A DNA stretch of 64,000 nt from Methylomonas koyamae (GTDB lineage: Bacteria > Pseudomonadota > Gammaproteobacteria > Methylococcales > Methylomonadaceae), in assembly GCF_006483455.1 (NCBI RefSeq), contig NZ_PPPU01000016.1, positions 1-64,000 of the forward strand. Direction: 5' to 3'. The first letter of the stretch is position 1. Each line of letters begins with the position of its first letter. The notes beneath the pieces were generated by a model that did no database searches, was not told the DNA's origin, and worked only from the letters and a program-made list of their open reading frames with translations. The position numbers and the translations under genes are program-made. Below, piece after piece: positions 20,286 through 29,693 of the stretch.

Positions 20286-21881
20286 ATGCCCCGCTCAATT
20301 TCTAAAAAATCAGCCCGTCATCTGTCTTATCTACTACCTATTTTGCTGGTTACAGGTTGTAGCCAACAAGCTCAGAAAGATCATCTGACCCAGTCTTCCA
20401 CGAGTAAGTTTTCCGTATTTACCCGCAATGGCAAAGCTATCAGCTCGTCTAAGAAGCAGGAAGCAGCCAAAGAACATAACACGCTGTGGGACAGAATGTT
20501 GTCGCTGTATGCATTGCCTGAAATCGACCACCCCCGGATAGACCGCGAAGTAAATTGGTATCTGCGTAATCCGGACTATCTGTCCCGAGTCCAGCAGCGG
20601 GCGGAACCTTATCTGTATTTTATATTGAACGAAATCGAAGCCAAAAACATCCCCGGCGAGCTGGCCTTGTTACCGGCGGTGGAAAGCGCTTTCCGCCCGG
20701 ATGCAATGTCGCCGGCGCAAGCATCGGGCTTGTGGCAGTTTATTCCGCCGACCGGCAAGCTTTACGGCCTGAAACAAAACAGCTGGTACGACGGCCGCCG
20801 CGACGTGGTCGAATCGACCCAGGCAGCCACCACGTTCTTAAAAGAGCTCAGCGAAACCTTCAATAACGACTGGCTGCTGGCGCTGGCGTCTTACAATGCC
20901 GGCAAGGGCAATATCAAGAATGCCGTGGACCGGAATGTTGAACGCGGCCAACCCACCGATTTCTGGTCGCTGGATTTGAACAGCGAAACCTCGGCTTACG
21001 TCCCCCGGCTGTTGGCAATCGCCAAAATCTTTGCCAATCCGGAAAAATACAACGTCAACTTGCACCAATTCGCCAACCAGCCTTACTTTGAACTGGTCGA
21101 CGTCAAATCTCAGATCGACCTGGGTAAAGCCGCGGAACTGGCTCAAACCCCGCTAGACGATTTTTTGAAGCTGAACCCGGGCTACAACCGGTGGAGTACC
21201 GATCCGAACGGCGCCCAGCACTTGCTGATTCCGGTCGACAAAGCCGATAAATTCAAGGAAAAACTGGCGGAACTGCCGCACGAAGAACGCATCCGCTGGG
21301 AACACCATACGGTGGGTAAAAAAGAGACGCTGAAAAGTATCGCCAGCAAACACCACACCACGGTTGAAGAAATTGCCAGCGTCAACCACCTGGAAGACGA
21401 AGCGGTGGCGCAAGGCAAAATCTTGCTGATTCCGGCGTCCAACCAATCGCAAAAAGGCGAAGCTACCAGCCTAGCCTCGTCGGCACCGGCAGCCCAAACC
21501 TCGGCGCCGATGCCGGCCGGCAAACAGGTGTATACGGTCAAGAAAGGCGATACTTTGTCCCGCCTGGCTCAGCATTTCGCCATCGATCAGGATGACATCG
21601 TCAGTTGGAATAAGCTATCGAAAAAAGCCGCGTTAAAACCCGGCCAAAAACTGACCATCAAAAAGACCAGCGGCAGCATCACCGTCGCATCCACGGCACC
21701 AGCCATCAAACAAATCAGTTACACCGTCAAACCGGGCGACACGCTGGGCCAAATTTCGAAAAAATTTAATGTCAACGTTACCGAATTGCGTAAATGGAAC
21801 AATGTGCCGCGCAACAAAGCGGACATAAAACCCGGCTCGAAACTGAAAATCCTGGTCGAAACCAGCCATTCCTCAACCTAA
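20286..21881 (+). CDS. mltD: Membrane-bound lytic murein transglycosylase D
   Basis: 531 residues. A lipoprotein signal with the lipobox LVTGC gives an acylated Cys at about residue 25. The lytic transglycosylase (SLT) domain at about 110-240 has the catalytic Glu in LLPAVESAFRPDAMSP and the conserved ASGLWQFIPPTGKLYGL. Three peptidoglycan-binding LysM repeats follow, starting at about residues 340 (HTVGKKETL), 417 (YTVKKGDTLSRLA) and 479 (YTVKPGDTLGQIS). It cleaves glycan strands to 1,6-anhydromuropeptides at the cell envelope. Length and domain order are normal. Confidence 0.95.
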   Translation: MPRSISKKSARHLSYLLPILLVTGCSQQAQKDHLTQSSTSKFSVFTRNGKAISSSKKQEAAKEHNTLWDRMLSLYALPEIDHPRIDREVNWYLRNPDYLSRVQQRAEPYLYFILNEIEAKNIPGELALLPAVESAFRPDAMSPAQASGLWQFIPPTGKLYGLKQNSWYDGRRDVVESTQAATTFLKELSETFNNDWLLALASYNAGKGNIKNAVDRNVERGQPTDFWSLDLNSETSAYVPRLLAIAKIFANPEKYNVNLHQFANQPYFELVDVKSQIDLGKAAELAQTPLDDFLKLNPGYNRWSTDPNGAQHLLIPVDKADKFKEKLAELPHEERIRWEHHTVGKKETLKSIASKHHTTVEEIASVNHLEDEAVAQGKILLIPASNQSQKGEATSLASSAPAAQTSAPMPAGKQVYTVKKGDTLSRLAQHFAIDQDDIVSWNKLSKKAALKPGQKLTIKKTSGSITVASTAPAIKQISYTVKPGDTLGQISKKFNVNVTELRKWNNVPRNKADIKPGSKLKILVETSHSST

Positions 21882-21904
21882 TCCCAAATGCGACCCGATC
21901 CTGA

Positions 21905-21925
21905 CGCCCTCGGAATCCGGGGGCG
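21905..21925 (+). terminator. Hairpin downstream of mltD
   Basis: CGCCCTCGG and CCGGGGGCG pair with one mismatch around AAT, 24 bases after the stop. There is no T-run, so this is a weak call. Confidence 0.35.
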
Positions 21926-21990
21926 GGATCGAATCGTAATCACACCAAGCGTAACCGGGATTCAACGCCGCTTGCCTTTAGCAGCAGTGC

Positions 21991-22920
21991 TCAGTCCGTC
22001 AACTGTTCGGCCGTTGCCAGAATATAACTGATCTCGTCATTTTGGCTGTCGAGAATGCGTTCGCAGGCCGCCTCGTCCAAGCCCAACAGCGTCGGCACGT
22101 CGTCGGGACAAGCCTGATTCGCGGCATCGCCTATACCCAACTTGCCCAACAGACAATCGCTGTAAAAAGTCAGCAAATTCAGCACGTGATGCTCACCCCG
22201 ATAACAAGGGTTGTGGTGGTGATAAACGATATCGGTGATTGTGCGCGGCATCGACCAGACATTCATTAACCAAGCGCCGATTTCGGTGTGATTCAAACCG
22301 AACGCGAAATTTTCCAGGTTAAAGATCGCCAAATTCGGATTTGCGTTGATCAGGCCGCTCAGATAGTTGAATTCGTCAGGGAACCGATGCCCCAACAACG
22401 GAAAGCCGATGTTGTGCATCAAACCGGCCAGAAACAACTCCTGGGAACTCGGCCGCATCGACTCCGGCATCGCCGCCGCCAATTGCGGCATCAACCGGGT
22501 ACTGGCCAAGGCGTGAGTCCAGAACATCCGGGTCCCGATCTGCCCTTCCTTCGGCGATTTCAGCGGCGCCAGCACCGCCAGGCCCAGCGCCAGATCCAGG
22601 ACGAAATTAAATCCCAGAACCCGGCTAATCGCGTCGTGTACGGTCGTGATCTTGCCGCGGTAGCCGTACAACGAAGAACTGGCCCAACGGATGATTTGCG
22701 CCGTCAATAGCGGGTCCAGCTCAATGATTTCAGCCAATTTGGCGACATCGGCATGCGGATCGCCAATCAGATTCAATATGCGCATTGCGCTGCCCGGCAA
22801 CGGCGGCAACGCTTTGATCTGGGCAATCATTTCCCGCATATCCCGCGGCGGCGTGAAACCGTTACGTTGCTGGTTACCGATGTTGTCCAGCGTCCAGTTG
22901 ATCAAATTGGATTCCATCAT
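21991..22920 (-). CDS. HDOD domain signalling protein
   Basis: 309 residues. The HDOD domain at about 25-220 starts MIAQIKALPPLPGSAMRILNLIGDPHADVAKLAEIIELDPLLTAQIIRWASSS, a typical opening. HDOD modules lack the HD phosphodiesterase metal site and act as protein-protein signalling units in stress or biofilm pathways. No other output domain is seen. It lies 13 bases after the sigma54 activator gene at 22934, so the two form an operon and probably one pathway. Confidence 0.85.
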   Translation of the reverse strand: MMESNLINWTLDNIGNQQRNGFTPPRDMREMIAQIKALPPLPGSAMRILNLIGDPHADVAKLAEIIELDPLLTAQIIRWASSSLYGYRGKITTVHDAISRVLGFNFVLDLALGLAVLAPLKSPKEGQIGTRMFWTHALASTRLMPQLAAAMPESMRPSSQELFLAGLMHNIGFPLLGHRFPDEFNYLSGLINANPNLAIFNLENFAFGLNHTEIGAWLMNVWSMPRTITDIVYHHHNPCYRGEHHVLNLLTFYSDCLLGKLGIGDAANQACPDDVPTLLGLDEAACERILDSQNDEISYILATAEQLTD

Positions 22921-22933
22921 CGCGTCCCGTGGC

Positions 22934-24238
22934 CTAGTTCAAGTGCAGCCGGTTCAATTTCCGGTAAAGCGTTCGTTCACTGATATTCATTTCGGCCGCT
23001 ATCAGCTTGCGGTTGCCCTGATATTTTTTCATCAGACTGCCGATAAATTCCGCCTCGTACTGCGCCAAGCCGGTCAGGGCTGTTGGCTCGCGTTGCTCGG
23101 CAACGCCGTTTCCGGTTTCAGCGATCTCGGCCGGACGCTGCATAAAGTGAATGTCGGTGTCTTGAATCTTGTGTTCCTTACACAAACCGGCGGCCAGTTG
23201 TAGACAATTGCGCAACTCGCGGATATTCCCCGGCCAATCGTATTGGATCAACTTGACCAACGCCGCTTGCGTCAGGCTGTAACGCCCATCTCCCACCGCG
23301 AGTTGCCCCAGGAAATGGTCGATCAATATCGGCAGGTCTTGCTTGCGCTGGCGTAACGGCGGCGTTCCCACCGGAAACACCGACAACCGGTAGAATAAGT
23401 CCTCGCGAAACCGGCCGTTTTTGACCATTTCCGCCAAATTCCGATGGGTTGCACAAACCACTCTGACTTTCGCTTTTTGCATCGTGGTACCGCCCACACG
23501 ACGAAATTGACCGCTTTCCAAGGCCCGTAACAACTTGGGTTGTTGCGACAACGGCAAATCGCCGATCTCGTCGAAAAACAAAGTGCCATTGTCCGCCAAT
23601 TCGAATAGGCCTTTCTTCGCCGCGGTGGCGCCGGTAAACGCGCCTTTTTCATGGCCGAACAACTCGCTTTCGAACAAGTCTTCACCCAGGATGGTGCAAT
23701 CGACAATCACGAATTCGCCATTCGCCTGCTTAGAGTTCCGGTGGACAAACTCGGCGGCCAACTCTTTGCCGGTTCCGGTCTCGCCAAGCAGCATCACGGC
23801 AGCTTGAGTATCGGCAGCCTGGCATAACCGGGTTTTAAACTCGGCAAAGGCTGGCGACTTACCTACCATCAAGGTCTCAGATTCTACAGACGGGCCTTTG
23901 TGCAATGGTGTCTGCACTTCCCCCAGATACAGCGTGGCATCGGCATCCAACAGCGGAAAACCGCGTACATTTAACGAGGACGGCGCCTCTGGATTACTGT
24001 AATCGGGATAGACCCCCGCATACGATTCCAAGGTTCTGAACATTTTCCGGTGCCGGCAATCGCTGTTGTCCGGACAGCACGGTTTACCTACCCGACTCTG
24101 CCGGGAAGCGCCGAACCCCAATTCCCAAGCCCGGTTGACGGCTACCACATTCAAACCGGCATCGACGATAACCAGCGGCAAGTCGTGTGTTTCCAGCAAG
24201 GATTCCAGGGTAAAAGCATTTTGCGGCATACGCTCCAT
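22934..24238 (-). CDS. Sigma54-dependent transcriptional activator with cysteine-bearing PAS domain
   Basis: 434 residues. A PAS-like sensor covers about residues 15-110, with an unusual cysteine cluster C54, C55, C61 ([13 protein letters not shown]). The AAA+ sigma54 activator domain at about 122-345 has Walker A GETGTGKE, the intact sigma54-contacting loop GAFTGA and Walker [10 protein letters not shown] Fis-type HTH ends the protein ([21 protein letters not shown]). It would activate RpoN-dependent genes in response to a redox, metal or small-molecule cue; the cue is inference from the cysteines. Targets are unknown. Its operon partner is the HDOD gene, and bfr lies upstream on the same strand. 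Confidence 0.9.
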   Translation of the reverse strand: MERMPQNAFTLESLLETHDLPLVIVDAGLNVVAVNRAWELGFGASRQSRVGKPCCPDNSDCRHRKMFRTLESYAGVYPDYSNPEAPSSLNVRGFPLLDADATLYLGEVQTPLHKGPSVESETLMVGKSPAFAEFKTRLCQAADTQAAVMLLGETGTGKELAAEFVHRNSKQANGEFVIVDCTILGEDLFESELFGHEKGAFTGATAAKKGLFELADNGTLFFDEIGDLPLSQQPKLLRALESGQFRRVGGTTMQKAKVRVVCATHRNLAEMVKNGRFREDLFYRLSVFPVGTPPLRQRKQDLPILIDHFLGQLAVGDGRYSLTQAALVKLIQYDWPGNIRELRNCLQLAAGLCKEHKIQDTDIHFMQRPAEIAETGNGVAEQREPTALTGLAQYEAEFIGSLMKKYQGNRKLIAAEMNISERTLYRKLNRLHLN

Positions 24239-24546
24239 TCCGGCAGTTTTGATAGAAAAATCGGCAACCTCACGCCGCTAGACGGCAACGGCGGGATACG
24301 ACCGTATCAACCAGCCCAAGGCCGCTCCCAGCAATCGGATTAAGCATAACCCATAAGCGGAAAGTGGTGGCGAGGCGCGGAAAATATTCGCTGAAGTACC
24401 TTCGCCGGCCCTGTCGGCAAGCGAGCTGATATTTCGCCGCCGGCGCGACTATTGAATTAAAGACAGGAAGTTGGAAACACGCGCGAGAAACGGCGGTCGC
24501 GCCGCCAAAGGTATTCTCGGCGCGACCGCTGTTTGCGAAAGGTGGG
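24239..24546. other. Intergenic region between bfr and the sigma54 activator gene
   Basis: 308 bases without a credible gene. The right part holds the strong hairpin listed separately. The left part presumably carries the promoter of the activator gene, but I see no clear -35/-10 or -24/-12 pair. Confidence 0.5.
24488..24534 (-). terminator. Strong hairpin terminator downstream of bfr (end of the rnf transcript)
   Basis: Perfect 12-base arms (GCGGTCGCGCCG at 24493-24504 and its complement at 24518-24529) extend to 17 base pairs with one G-T wobble, around a 13-base loop. Lies 13 bases past the bfr stop. On the minus strand it is followed by TTTCTC. It probably ends the rnfABCDGEH-bfd-bfr transcript. 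Confidence 0.6.
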
Positions 24547-25011
24547 TTACATTTGCGACTGCAAATAGTTTTGCAAGCCGATTTTTTCGATCAAATCCAA
24601 CTGGGTTTCCAGCCAGTCAACGTGTTCTTCCTCGCTTTCCAGGATGTGCTCCAATACTTCGCGGGAGATATAGTCGTTGACCGATTCGCAGTAAGCGATC
24701 GCTTCTTTCAACAGCGGCAACGCCAGCAATTCCAACTTAAGGTCGCATTCCAGCATTTCCCGCGGATTTTCGCCTATCATCAAGCGGCCCAGGCTTTGCA
24801 GATTGGGCAAACCTTCCAAAAACAACACCCGCTCGATCAGCTTGTCGGCGTGTTTCATTTCGTCGATCGACTCGTGGTATTCCTTTTCGTTGAGCTTGTG
24901 CAAACCCCAGTTTTTAAACATCCGGGCATGCAAAAAATACTGGTTGATCGCGGTTAATTCGTTTTCCAATACCTTGTTCAGATACTCGATAACTTTCTTG
25001 TCGCCTTGCAT
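24547..25011 (-). CDS. bfr: Bacterioferritin
   Basis: 154 residues, four-helix ferritin subunit that assembles into a 24-mer storing iron and binding heme between subunits. The ferroxidase ligands are visible in [16 protein letters not shown], the heme-ligand Met in [18 protein letters not shown] (position about 52), and the second-site ligands in [17 protein letters not shown]. It lies 28 bases after bfd, so iron storage and iron release genes sit together at the 3' end of the rnf operon. Confidence 0.97.
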   Translation of the reverse strand: MQGDKKVIEYLNKVLENELTAINQYFLHARMFKNWGLHKLNEKEYHESIDEMKHADKLIERVLFLEGLPNLQSLGRLMIGENPREMLECDLKLELLALPLLKEAIAYCESVNDYISREVLEHILESEEEHVDWLETQLDLIEKIGLQNYLQSQM

Positions 25012-25039
25012 GTCTAATCTCCTGGGTAATGTGGTTTGG

Positions 25040-25237
25040 TCAGTGCCGACGATTCGCCGTCTGCTGCAAAGGTCCGGCGGATTTATCGGTCAAGATTCGG
25101 GCAATATCCTTGTTGCATTTGCCGCAGTCGCCGCCCACGCCGAAACAATGGAACAGCTGCTTGCGCGAACACAACCCTCTGGCGATTGCGGCATCGAGCT
25201 GGCTATCGGTCACCGCTTTGCAAATGCAGACATACAT
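25040..25237 (-). CDS. bfd: Bacterioferritin-associated [2Fe-2S] ferredoxin
   Basis: 65 residues. The four cluster cysteines show the Bfd arrangement CIC (4, 6) and CGKC (38, 41). Bfd docks on bacterioferritin and delivers electrons to reduce and mobilise stored iron. It starts 3 bases after the rnfH stop and precedes bfr. The location at the tail of the rnf operon, instead of a free-standing iron-regulated pair, is notable. Confidence 0.95.
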   Translation of the reverse strand: MYVCICKAVTDSQLDAAIARGLCSRKQLFHCFGVGGDCGKCNKDIARILTDKSAGPLQQTANRRH

Positions 25238-25240
25238 CGC

Positions 25241-25504
25241 TTATGCCACTCGTCGCCGTTGAACTTGAGTGGGATCGGCGGTGATTTTACGGTAGATTTC
25301 CACCCGGTCGCCCTCTTTGACCGGAGCATCCAGCTTGGCTAGTTTACCGAAAATACCGACCTTTTGCGTTTCCAGATCGATCTCCGGAATTTGCTTCAAC
25401 ACGCCGGACAACTGGATCGCATCGGCGATGGTGCTGCCGTCAGGCACTTCCAGACGCAACCAAATTTGCCGATCGGCCTGTGCGTAACATACCCCTACGT
25501 TCAT
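25241..25504 (-). CDS. rnfH: RnfH family protein
   Basis: 87 residues, ubiquitin-like beta-grasp protein of the RnfH/YfjF (UPF0125) family: YAQADRQIWLRLEVPDGSTIADAIQLSGVL and VGIFGKLAKLDAPVKEGDRVEIYRKITADP are the conserved blocks. Its role in Rnf maturation or function is not settled. Follows rnfE by 12 bases. Confidence 0.92.
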   Translation of the reverse strand: MNVGVCYAQADRQIWLRLEVPDGSTIADAIQLSGVLKQIPEIDLETQKVGIFGKLAKLDAPVKEGDRVEIYRKITADPTQVQRRRVA

Positions 25505-25516
25505 CTTCGACTCCTG

Positions 25517-26239
25517 TTATTCCACCGCGACCGCATCCTCGTCAACCACCTCCACCGCCGCCTCCACTAGCGGGGCCGGCTTGAGCGCAATTCTGCGATC
25601 CAACAACCGCTTCAAGGCCACCATGAACCCAAGCATGATAAAGCCGCCCGGCGGCAACGCCATTAGTAAGAAACCTTTGTATTCCGGTATCAACACGGTC
25701 TCCAGAAAGCGAAAGCTTTCGCCAAGCAGAACCGAAGCGTTGGCAAATAAAGTACCGGTCGAACTAATCTCGCGCATCGCCCCCAACACCACCATCGCCC
25801 CGGTAAAGCCGACACCCATCATCAGACCGTCCCACATCGACGGCATCACCGGCTGCTTGGAAGCGAAGGCTTCGGCGCGGCCGAGAATCACGCAGTTGGT
25901 CACGATCAACGGGATGAACAAGCCCAACACCTTATGCAACTCGTGCATCCAGGCATTCAGAAAAATATCGACCAGCGTCACCAGCGCCGCAATCAGCAGC
26001 ACGAAAATCGGAATCCTAATTTCCGACGGGATCAAATGCCGGCTGACCGAAACCGCGGCGTTGGAAGCCACCATCACCACCATCGTTGCCAAGCCCATGC
26101 CCAAACCGTTGGTTGCGGTTCCAGTCACGGCCAATAGCGGACACAGCGCCAGATTTTGGGTCAAAACCACATTGTTGTCCCACAAGCCGTCGCGGGCGAT
26201 TGTTCGGTATTGTGCAGAGAATAGAATCGACAGATTCAT
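25517..26239 (-). CDS. rnfE: Rnf electron transport complex subunit E
   Basis: 240 residues, integral membrane subunit with about six helices. It pairs with RnfA in the membrane and shares a [2Fe-2S] site formed by cysteines of both; here NLALCPLLAVTGTATNGLGMG and PLIVTNCVILGRAEAFAS carry the cysteines. The polar C-terminal tail (VEAAVEVVDEDAVAVE) is longer than usual. A 94-base gap separates it from rnfG. Confidence 0.96.
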   Translation of the reverse strand: MNLSILFSAQYRTIARDGLWDNNVVLTQNLALCPLLAVTGTATNGLGMGLATMVVMVASNAAVSVSRHLIPSEIRIPIFVLLIAALVTLVDIFLNAWMHELHKVLGLFIPLIVTNCVILGRAEAFASKQPVMPSMWDGLMMGVGFTGAMVVLGAMREISSTGTLFANASVLLGESFRFLETVLIPEYKGFLLMALPPGGFIMLGFMVALKRLLDRRIALKPAPLVEAAVEVVDEDAVAVE

Positions 26240-26333
26240 GACAGCTATGCTCCCTTATAAAAACTTGGTTGCGATTCGTGTGCTATCGGCGGCGCCAACG
26301 CAGTCGCTGCTCAGTGAGCTTGCTAACCGACGG

Positions 26334-27077
26334 TTAACCGGCACCCAGCAATTCCGCCTGGTGCGACTTGTAAAAGTCCAAACCGCGCTTGATGGCCTGC
26401 ACCACTTTGCGCGGCGTGATGGTCGCGCCGCTGAATTGGTCGAACACGCCGCCGTCTTTCTTCACGGCCCATTGTTCGACGCTCAGGTTATCCAGCGATT
26501 TGCCGTTGAACCCTAACACCCATTTCGATTTGGTGACTTCGATCTTGTCGCCCAGACCGGGCGTTTCGACGTGAGAAATGACCCGTACGCCGAGAATTTC
26601 GCCGTTGCGGTCGACGCCCATCACCAGAGTAATCGGCCCGGCATAGCCGTCCGGCGCCACGAATTTGAAACATACCGCATTGACCATCCCGGCTTGCTTG
26701 GCTAAATACACCTCGATTTGCTCGCTTCCCAGATTGTTGTCGCGGGCATCCAGCATCACGCTGTCCTGCAGCAGATCGTTATCGTGCAATTCGGCCGGCA
26801 CTACCTGGGCCAGATTGGCCTGCAAATCTTCGCGCAAGCGCAATTCGATCACGCCGCGGGTCGCCAGGTCGGCAACGCCCAACAGAATCGCAGCCAACAG
26901 CGCAAACCCGGCCAACACGCCGGCCTGAAATTTAACTTGCGGCCTTAATTGCTGCAAATTATCGGGTTCCAGCCAAATCGCCAGTTTTTGCCTGAACCAA
27001 GCCCAACGTTGCCGCGCCGATTCTAAAAATTCGCCGGCTTTGAGCCCGGTTTGAGGTTTTGCGGGTTCGGAACTCAT
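26334..27077 (-). CDS. rnfG: Rnf electron transport complex subunit G (covalent FMN carrier)
   Basis: 247 residues. One N-terminal membrane helix at about residues 55-75, then a periplasmic FMN_bind domain. The flavinylation motif is intact, DQFSGATITPRKVV, with Thr the covalent FMN site. The preceding SHVETPGLGDKIEVTKSKWV and VKKDGGV are standard. It has a roughly 50-residue hydrophilic N-terminal extension before the helix, longer than in Escherichia coli RsxG. Confidence 0.96.
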   Translation of the reverse strand: MSSEPAKPQTGLKAGEFLESARQRWAWFRQKLAIWLEPDNLQQLRPQVKFQAGVLAGFALLAAILLGVADLATRGVIELRLREDLQANLAQVVPAELHDNDLLQDSVMLDARDNNLGSEQIEVYLAKQAGMVNAVCFKFVAPDGYAGPITLVMGVDRNGEILGVRVISHVETPGLGDKIEVTKSKWVLGFNGKSLDNLSVEQWAVKKDGGVFDQFSGATITPRKVVQAIKRGLDFYKSHQAELLGAG

Positions 27078-27085
27078 GGCCGGCC

Positions 27086-28147
27086 TCAGGAGCTGGAAAT
27101 ATCGAGCGGTTTGCCGTTACGGTAACGGCCGTAGATCCGCGGACGGATGTAATGGTCGATCAACGGCGTCACGGCGTTCATCAACAAGATTGCAAAGCCG
27201 GTACCTTCCGGATAGCCGCCCCAGGTGCGGATCACGTAAATCAACATGCCGCAACCGGCACCGAAAATAATTTGGCCCAACGGCGTATTCGGTGACGTGA
27301 CGTAGTCGGTGGCGATAAAAAACGCCACTAACATCACCGCACCGGAATTCAAATGCACCCAGGGCCCCAGATAGTGCTGGCTATCCAGTAAATGAAACAG
27401 ACTCGACAACAGAAAAATGCTCAGCAACAGCGATACCGGAATATGCCATTTGATTACGCCCTGCCGCATCAGCCAGATGCCGCCCGCCAAAAGTAGCAGC
27501 GACGAGGTTTCGCCCAGACTGCCGCGCTCCCAGCCTAAAAAAGCCAGAAAACCGGAATAATCCAACAAACTGCCGGGCAACAACCGGCCTTGGGAGAATT
27601 CGGTTTTGACGTAACCCAAGGTGGTGGCGCCGGTCATGGCATCGGCATTTTGCAAGCCGCCGAAGGTGATACCCAAACTATCGATCATCCCCGGACCTGT
27701 GAACAACGGCGACACGTTGGCCCAGGTCGTCATCTCGATCGGAAACGAAATCAGTAAGGCCACCCGCGCCAGCATGGCCGGGTTGAACAGATTTTGGCCC
27801 AAGCCGCCGTAGACGTGCTTACCCAGCACGATCGCGATGGCCGCGCCGACCACGCCTATCCACCACGGCGCCCAGGGCGGTAAGGTCATGGCCACCAGCA
27901 AACCGGTGACAATGGCAGAACCGTCGCGCAAAAACGGCGTGGCGGCAACGCCCTTCAGTTTCAAACTGAACGCTTCGAACAAGAGTGCCGCGGCTACGGT
28001 CGTCGCCAGTAAGTAAAGGGCCGGCCAACCGAACAGAAATATGCCGCAGGCGATCGCTGGCGCCATGGCCTTAATCACCAGCCACATGATCTGGTCTACG
28101 CGGCGGGTGGCCACAACGTGCGGCCCGCTGATCGGTTTGCTGCTCAT
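27086..28147 (-). CDS. rnfD: Rnf electron transport complex subunit D
   Basis: 353 residues, polytopic membrane subunit of the NqrB/RnfD family with covalent FMN. The flavinylation-type motif appears as DAMTGATTLGYVKTE (Ser replaced by Thr before GAT). Conserved GGLGQNLFNPAMLARVALLISFP and TDYVTSPNTPLGQIIFGAGCG are present. Its start overlaps the rnfC stop by 4 bases. Confidence 0.96.
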   Translation of the reverse strand: MSSKPISGPHVVATRRVDQIMWLVIKAMAPAIACGIFLFGWPALYLLATTVAAALLFEAFSLKLKGVAATPFLRDGSAIVTGLLVAMTLPPWAPWWIGVVGAAIAIVLGKHVYGGLGQNLFNPAMLARVALLISFPIEMTTWANVSPLFTGPGMIDSLGITFGGLQNADAMTGATTLGYVKTEFSQGRLLPGSLLDYSGFLAFLGWERGSLGETSSLLLLAGGIWLMRQGVIKWHIPVSLLLSIFLLSSLFHLLDSQHYLGPWVHLNSGAVMLVAFFIATDYVTSPNTPLGQIIFGAGCGMLIYVIRTWGGYPEGTGFAILLMNAVTPLIDHYIRPRIYGRYRNGKPLDISSS

Positions 28148-29682
28148 GCGGTCTCCTCGGCGGCGACGCCCGGCGCGGTTTTTTCGGTACCTTCGGCTTT
28201 AGCTTGCTGCGCCTGCTGCTGGGCGGCCAATCTGGCGGCACGGGCTTCGGCGGCGCGCTCGGCTTCGGCTTCGGCTTCCAAGCGAATGCGTTCCATCCGG
28301 TTGTTGCGGTCTTCGATCAAACGCTTGGTTTGCTCGGCTTTATGCTCGGCTTGTTGGCGCTTGACCAGTTCGCCGGACGCAAACTTGAAGTAGTGCACCA
28401 ACGGAATGTTAGAGGGACAGACGTAAGAACAACTACCGCAACTGATGCAATCCTTCAGACCCAAATCCACCGCCGCATCGAGTTGGTTGACCTTGATCCG
28501 GCTGGCCATCTCCAACGGCAACAAACCGACCGGACAGGCCGTCACGCAACTCGAGCACCGAATGCACGGTTGCACCTCCGGCTCTTCGATATCGGCTTGC
28601 GACAATGCCAGAATTCCGTTGCAGGCCTTGACCACCGGCACCTCGGCGATCGGCAATGCGTCGCCCATCATCGGCCCGCCCATGACCAGCCGCGCCATTT
28701 TGGCTTTGTCCAGGCCGCAATAGGCCAATACTTCCGACATCAGGGTACCGATCGGCACTTCGACATTCTGCGGCTGCGCGACCGCCGCGCCGGACACCGT
28801 CACCACCCGGCTAATCAAGGGCTGGCCCAAACAAACGGCTTTATAAACCGCGTACGCGGTGGCAACGTTATGCACTACGACGCCGATGTCGGTGGCGCGG
28901 CCGTCGGCCGGAATCTCCTGGCCGGTCAGATAGCGCAGCATTTGCCGATCCCAGCCCATCGGATAGCGGGTAGGCACTTGCGAGACGACGATATTGGCGA
29001 AGTCGCGGCTGGCCTCGCGCATCGCCGCAAAGGCTTCCGGCTTGTTGTCTTCGATCCCGACCAAGGCTTTGGGCGCATCCATCCCGCGCAACATCAGCCG
29101 GATGCCGGCCACTATTTCCGCCGCCCGCTCCTGCATCAAGCGGTCGTCGCAAGTCAGATAGGGTTCGCATTCGCCGGCGTTGATCAGCAGGGTATGGATT
29201 TTGTTCTTCCGGCCCAGACTCAATTTCACCGCCGACGGGAATACCGCGCCGCCCAGACCAACCACGCCGGCCGCACCGACCCGCAGGCAGATTTCTTCCG
29301 GATCGAGCTGAAACGGGTCTTCTGCGACGTTCAACTCCGCCCATTGTTCGAGTCCGTCGCTTTCCAACACGACGGTGCGGATCGGCAAGGCCGACGGGTG
29401 CGGCGCCGGAAAGTCTTTGACATCGACAATGGTGCCGGAGGTTGGCGCATGTACCGGCGCCGAAATCGTGCCTTGACTGTACGCCAGCAATTGGCCTTTC
29501 AACACCTTGTCACCGACCATGACCAACGGCTCGGCCGGCTTGCCCACATGCTGCTGCACCGGAATATACAGTTTCTTCGGCAACGGAAAATCGGTCGCAA
29601 TCGGTAGCGCCGAGGTCTCGGTTTTGTGTTCTTCGGCGTGAATACCGCCGCGCAAACGGGGATTTTCGAACAATGCGAGCAT
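28144..29682 (-). CDS. rnfC: Rnf electron transport complex subunit C
   Basis: 512 residues. The soluble NADH/ferredoxin-side subunit, with the N-terminal barrel-sandwich region, an NADH-binding core (VGLGGAVFPSAVKLSLG, INAGECEPYLTCDDRLMQE) and two [4Fe-4S] motifs at about 370-420: CIRCSSCVTACPVGLLP and CISCGSCSYVCPSNIPL. The tail from about 430 is a charged Ala/Glu-rich coiled coil as in gammaproteobacterial RnfC. Confidence 0.97.
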   Translation of the reverse strand: MLALFENPRLRGGIHAEEHKTETSALPIATDFPLPKKLYIPVQQHVGKPAEPLVMVGDKVLKGQLLAYSQGTISAPVHAPTSGTIVDVKDFPAPHPSALPIRTVVLESDGLEQWAELNVAEDPFQLDPEEICLRVGAAGVVGLGGAVFPSAVKLSLGRKNKIHTLLINAGECEPYLTCDDRLMQERAAEIVAGIRLMLRGMDAPKALVGIEDNKPEAFAAMREASRDFANIVVSQVPTRYPMGWDRQMLRYLTGQEIPADGRATDIGVVVHNVATAYAVYKAVCLGQPLISRVVTVSGAAVAQPQNVEVPIGTLMSEVLAYCGLDKAKMARLVMGGPMMGDALPIAEVPVVKACNGILALSQADIEEPEVQPCIRCSSCVTACPVGLLPLEMASRIKVNQLDAAVDLGLKDCISCGSCSYVCPSNIPLVHYFKFASGELVKRQQAEHKAEQTKRLIEDRNNRMERIRLEAEAEAERAAEARAARLAAQQQAQQAKAEGTEKTAPGVAAEETA

Positions 29683-29693
29683 AGGCTTCTCCG

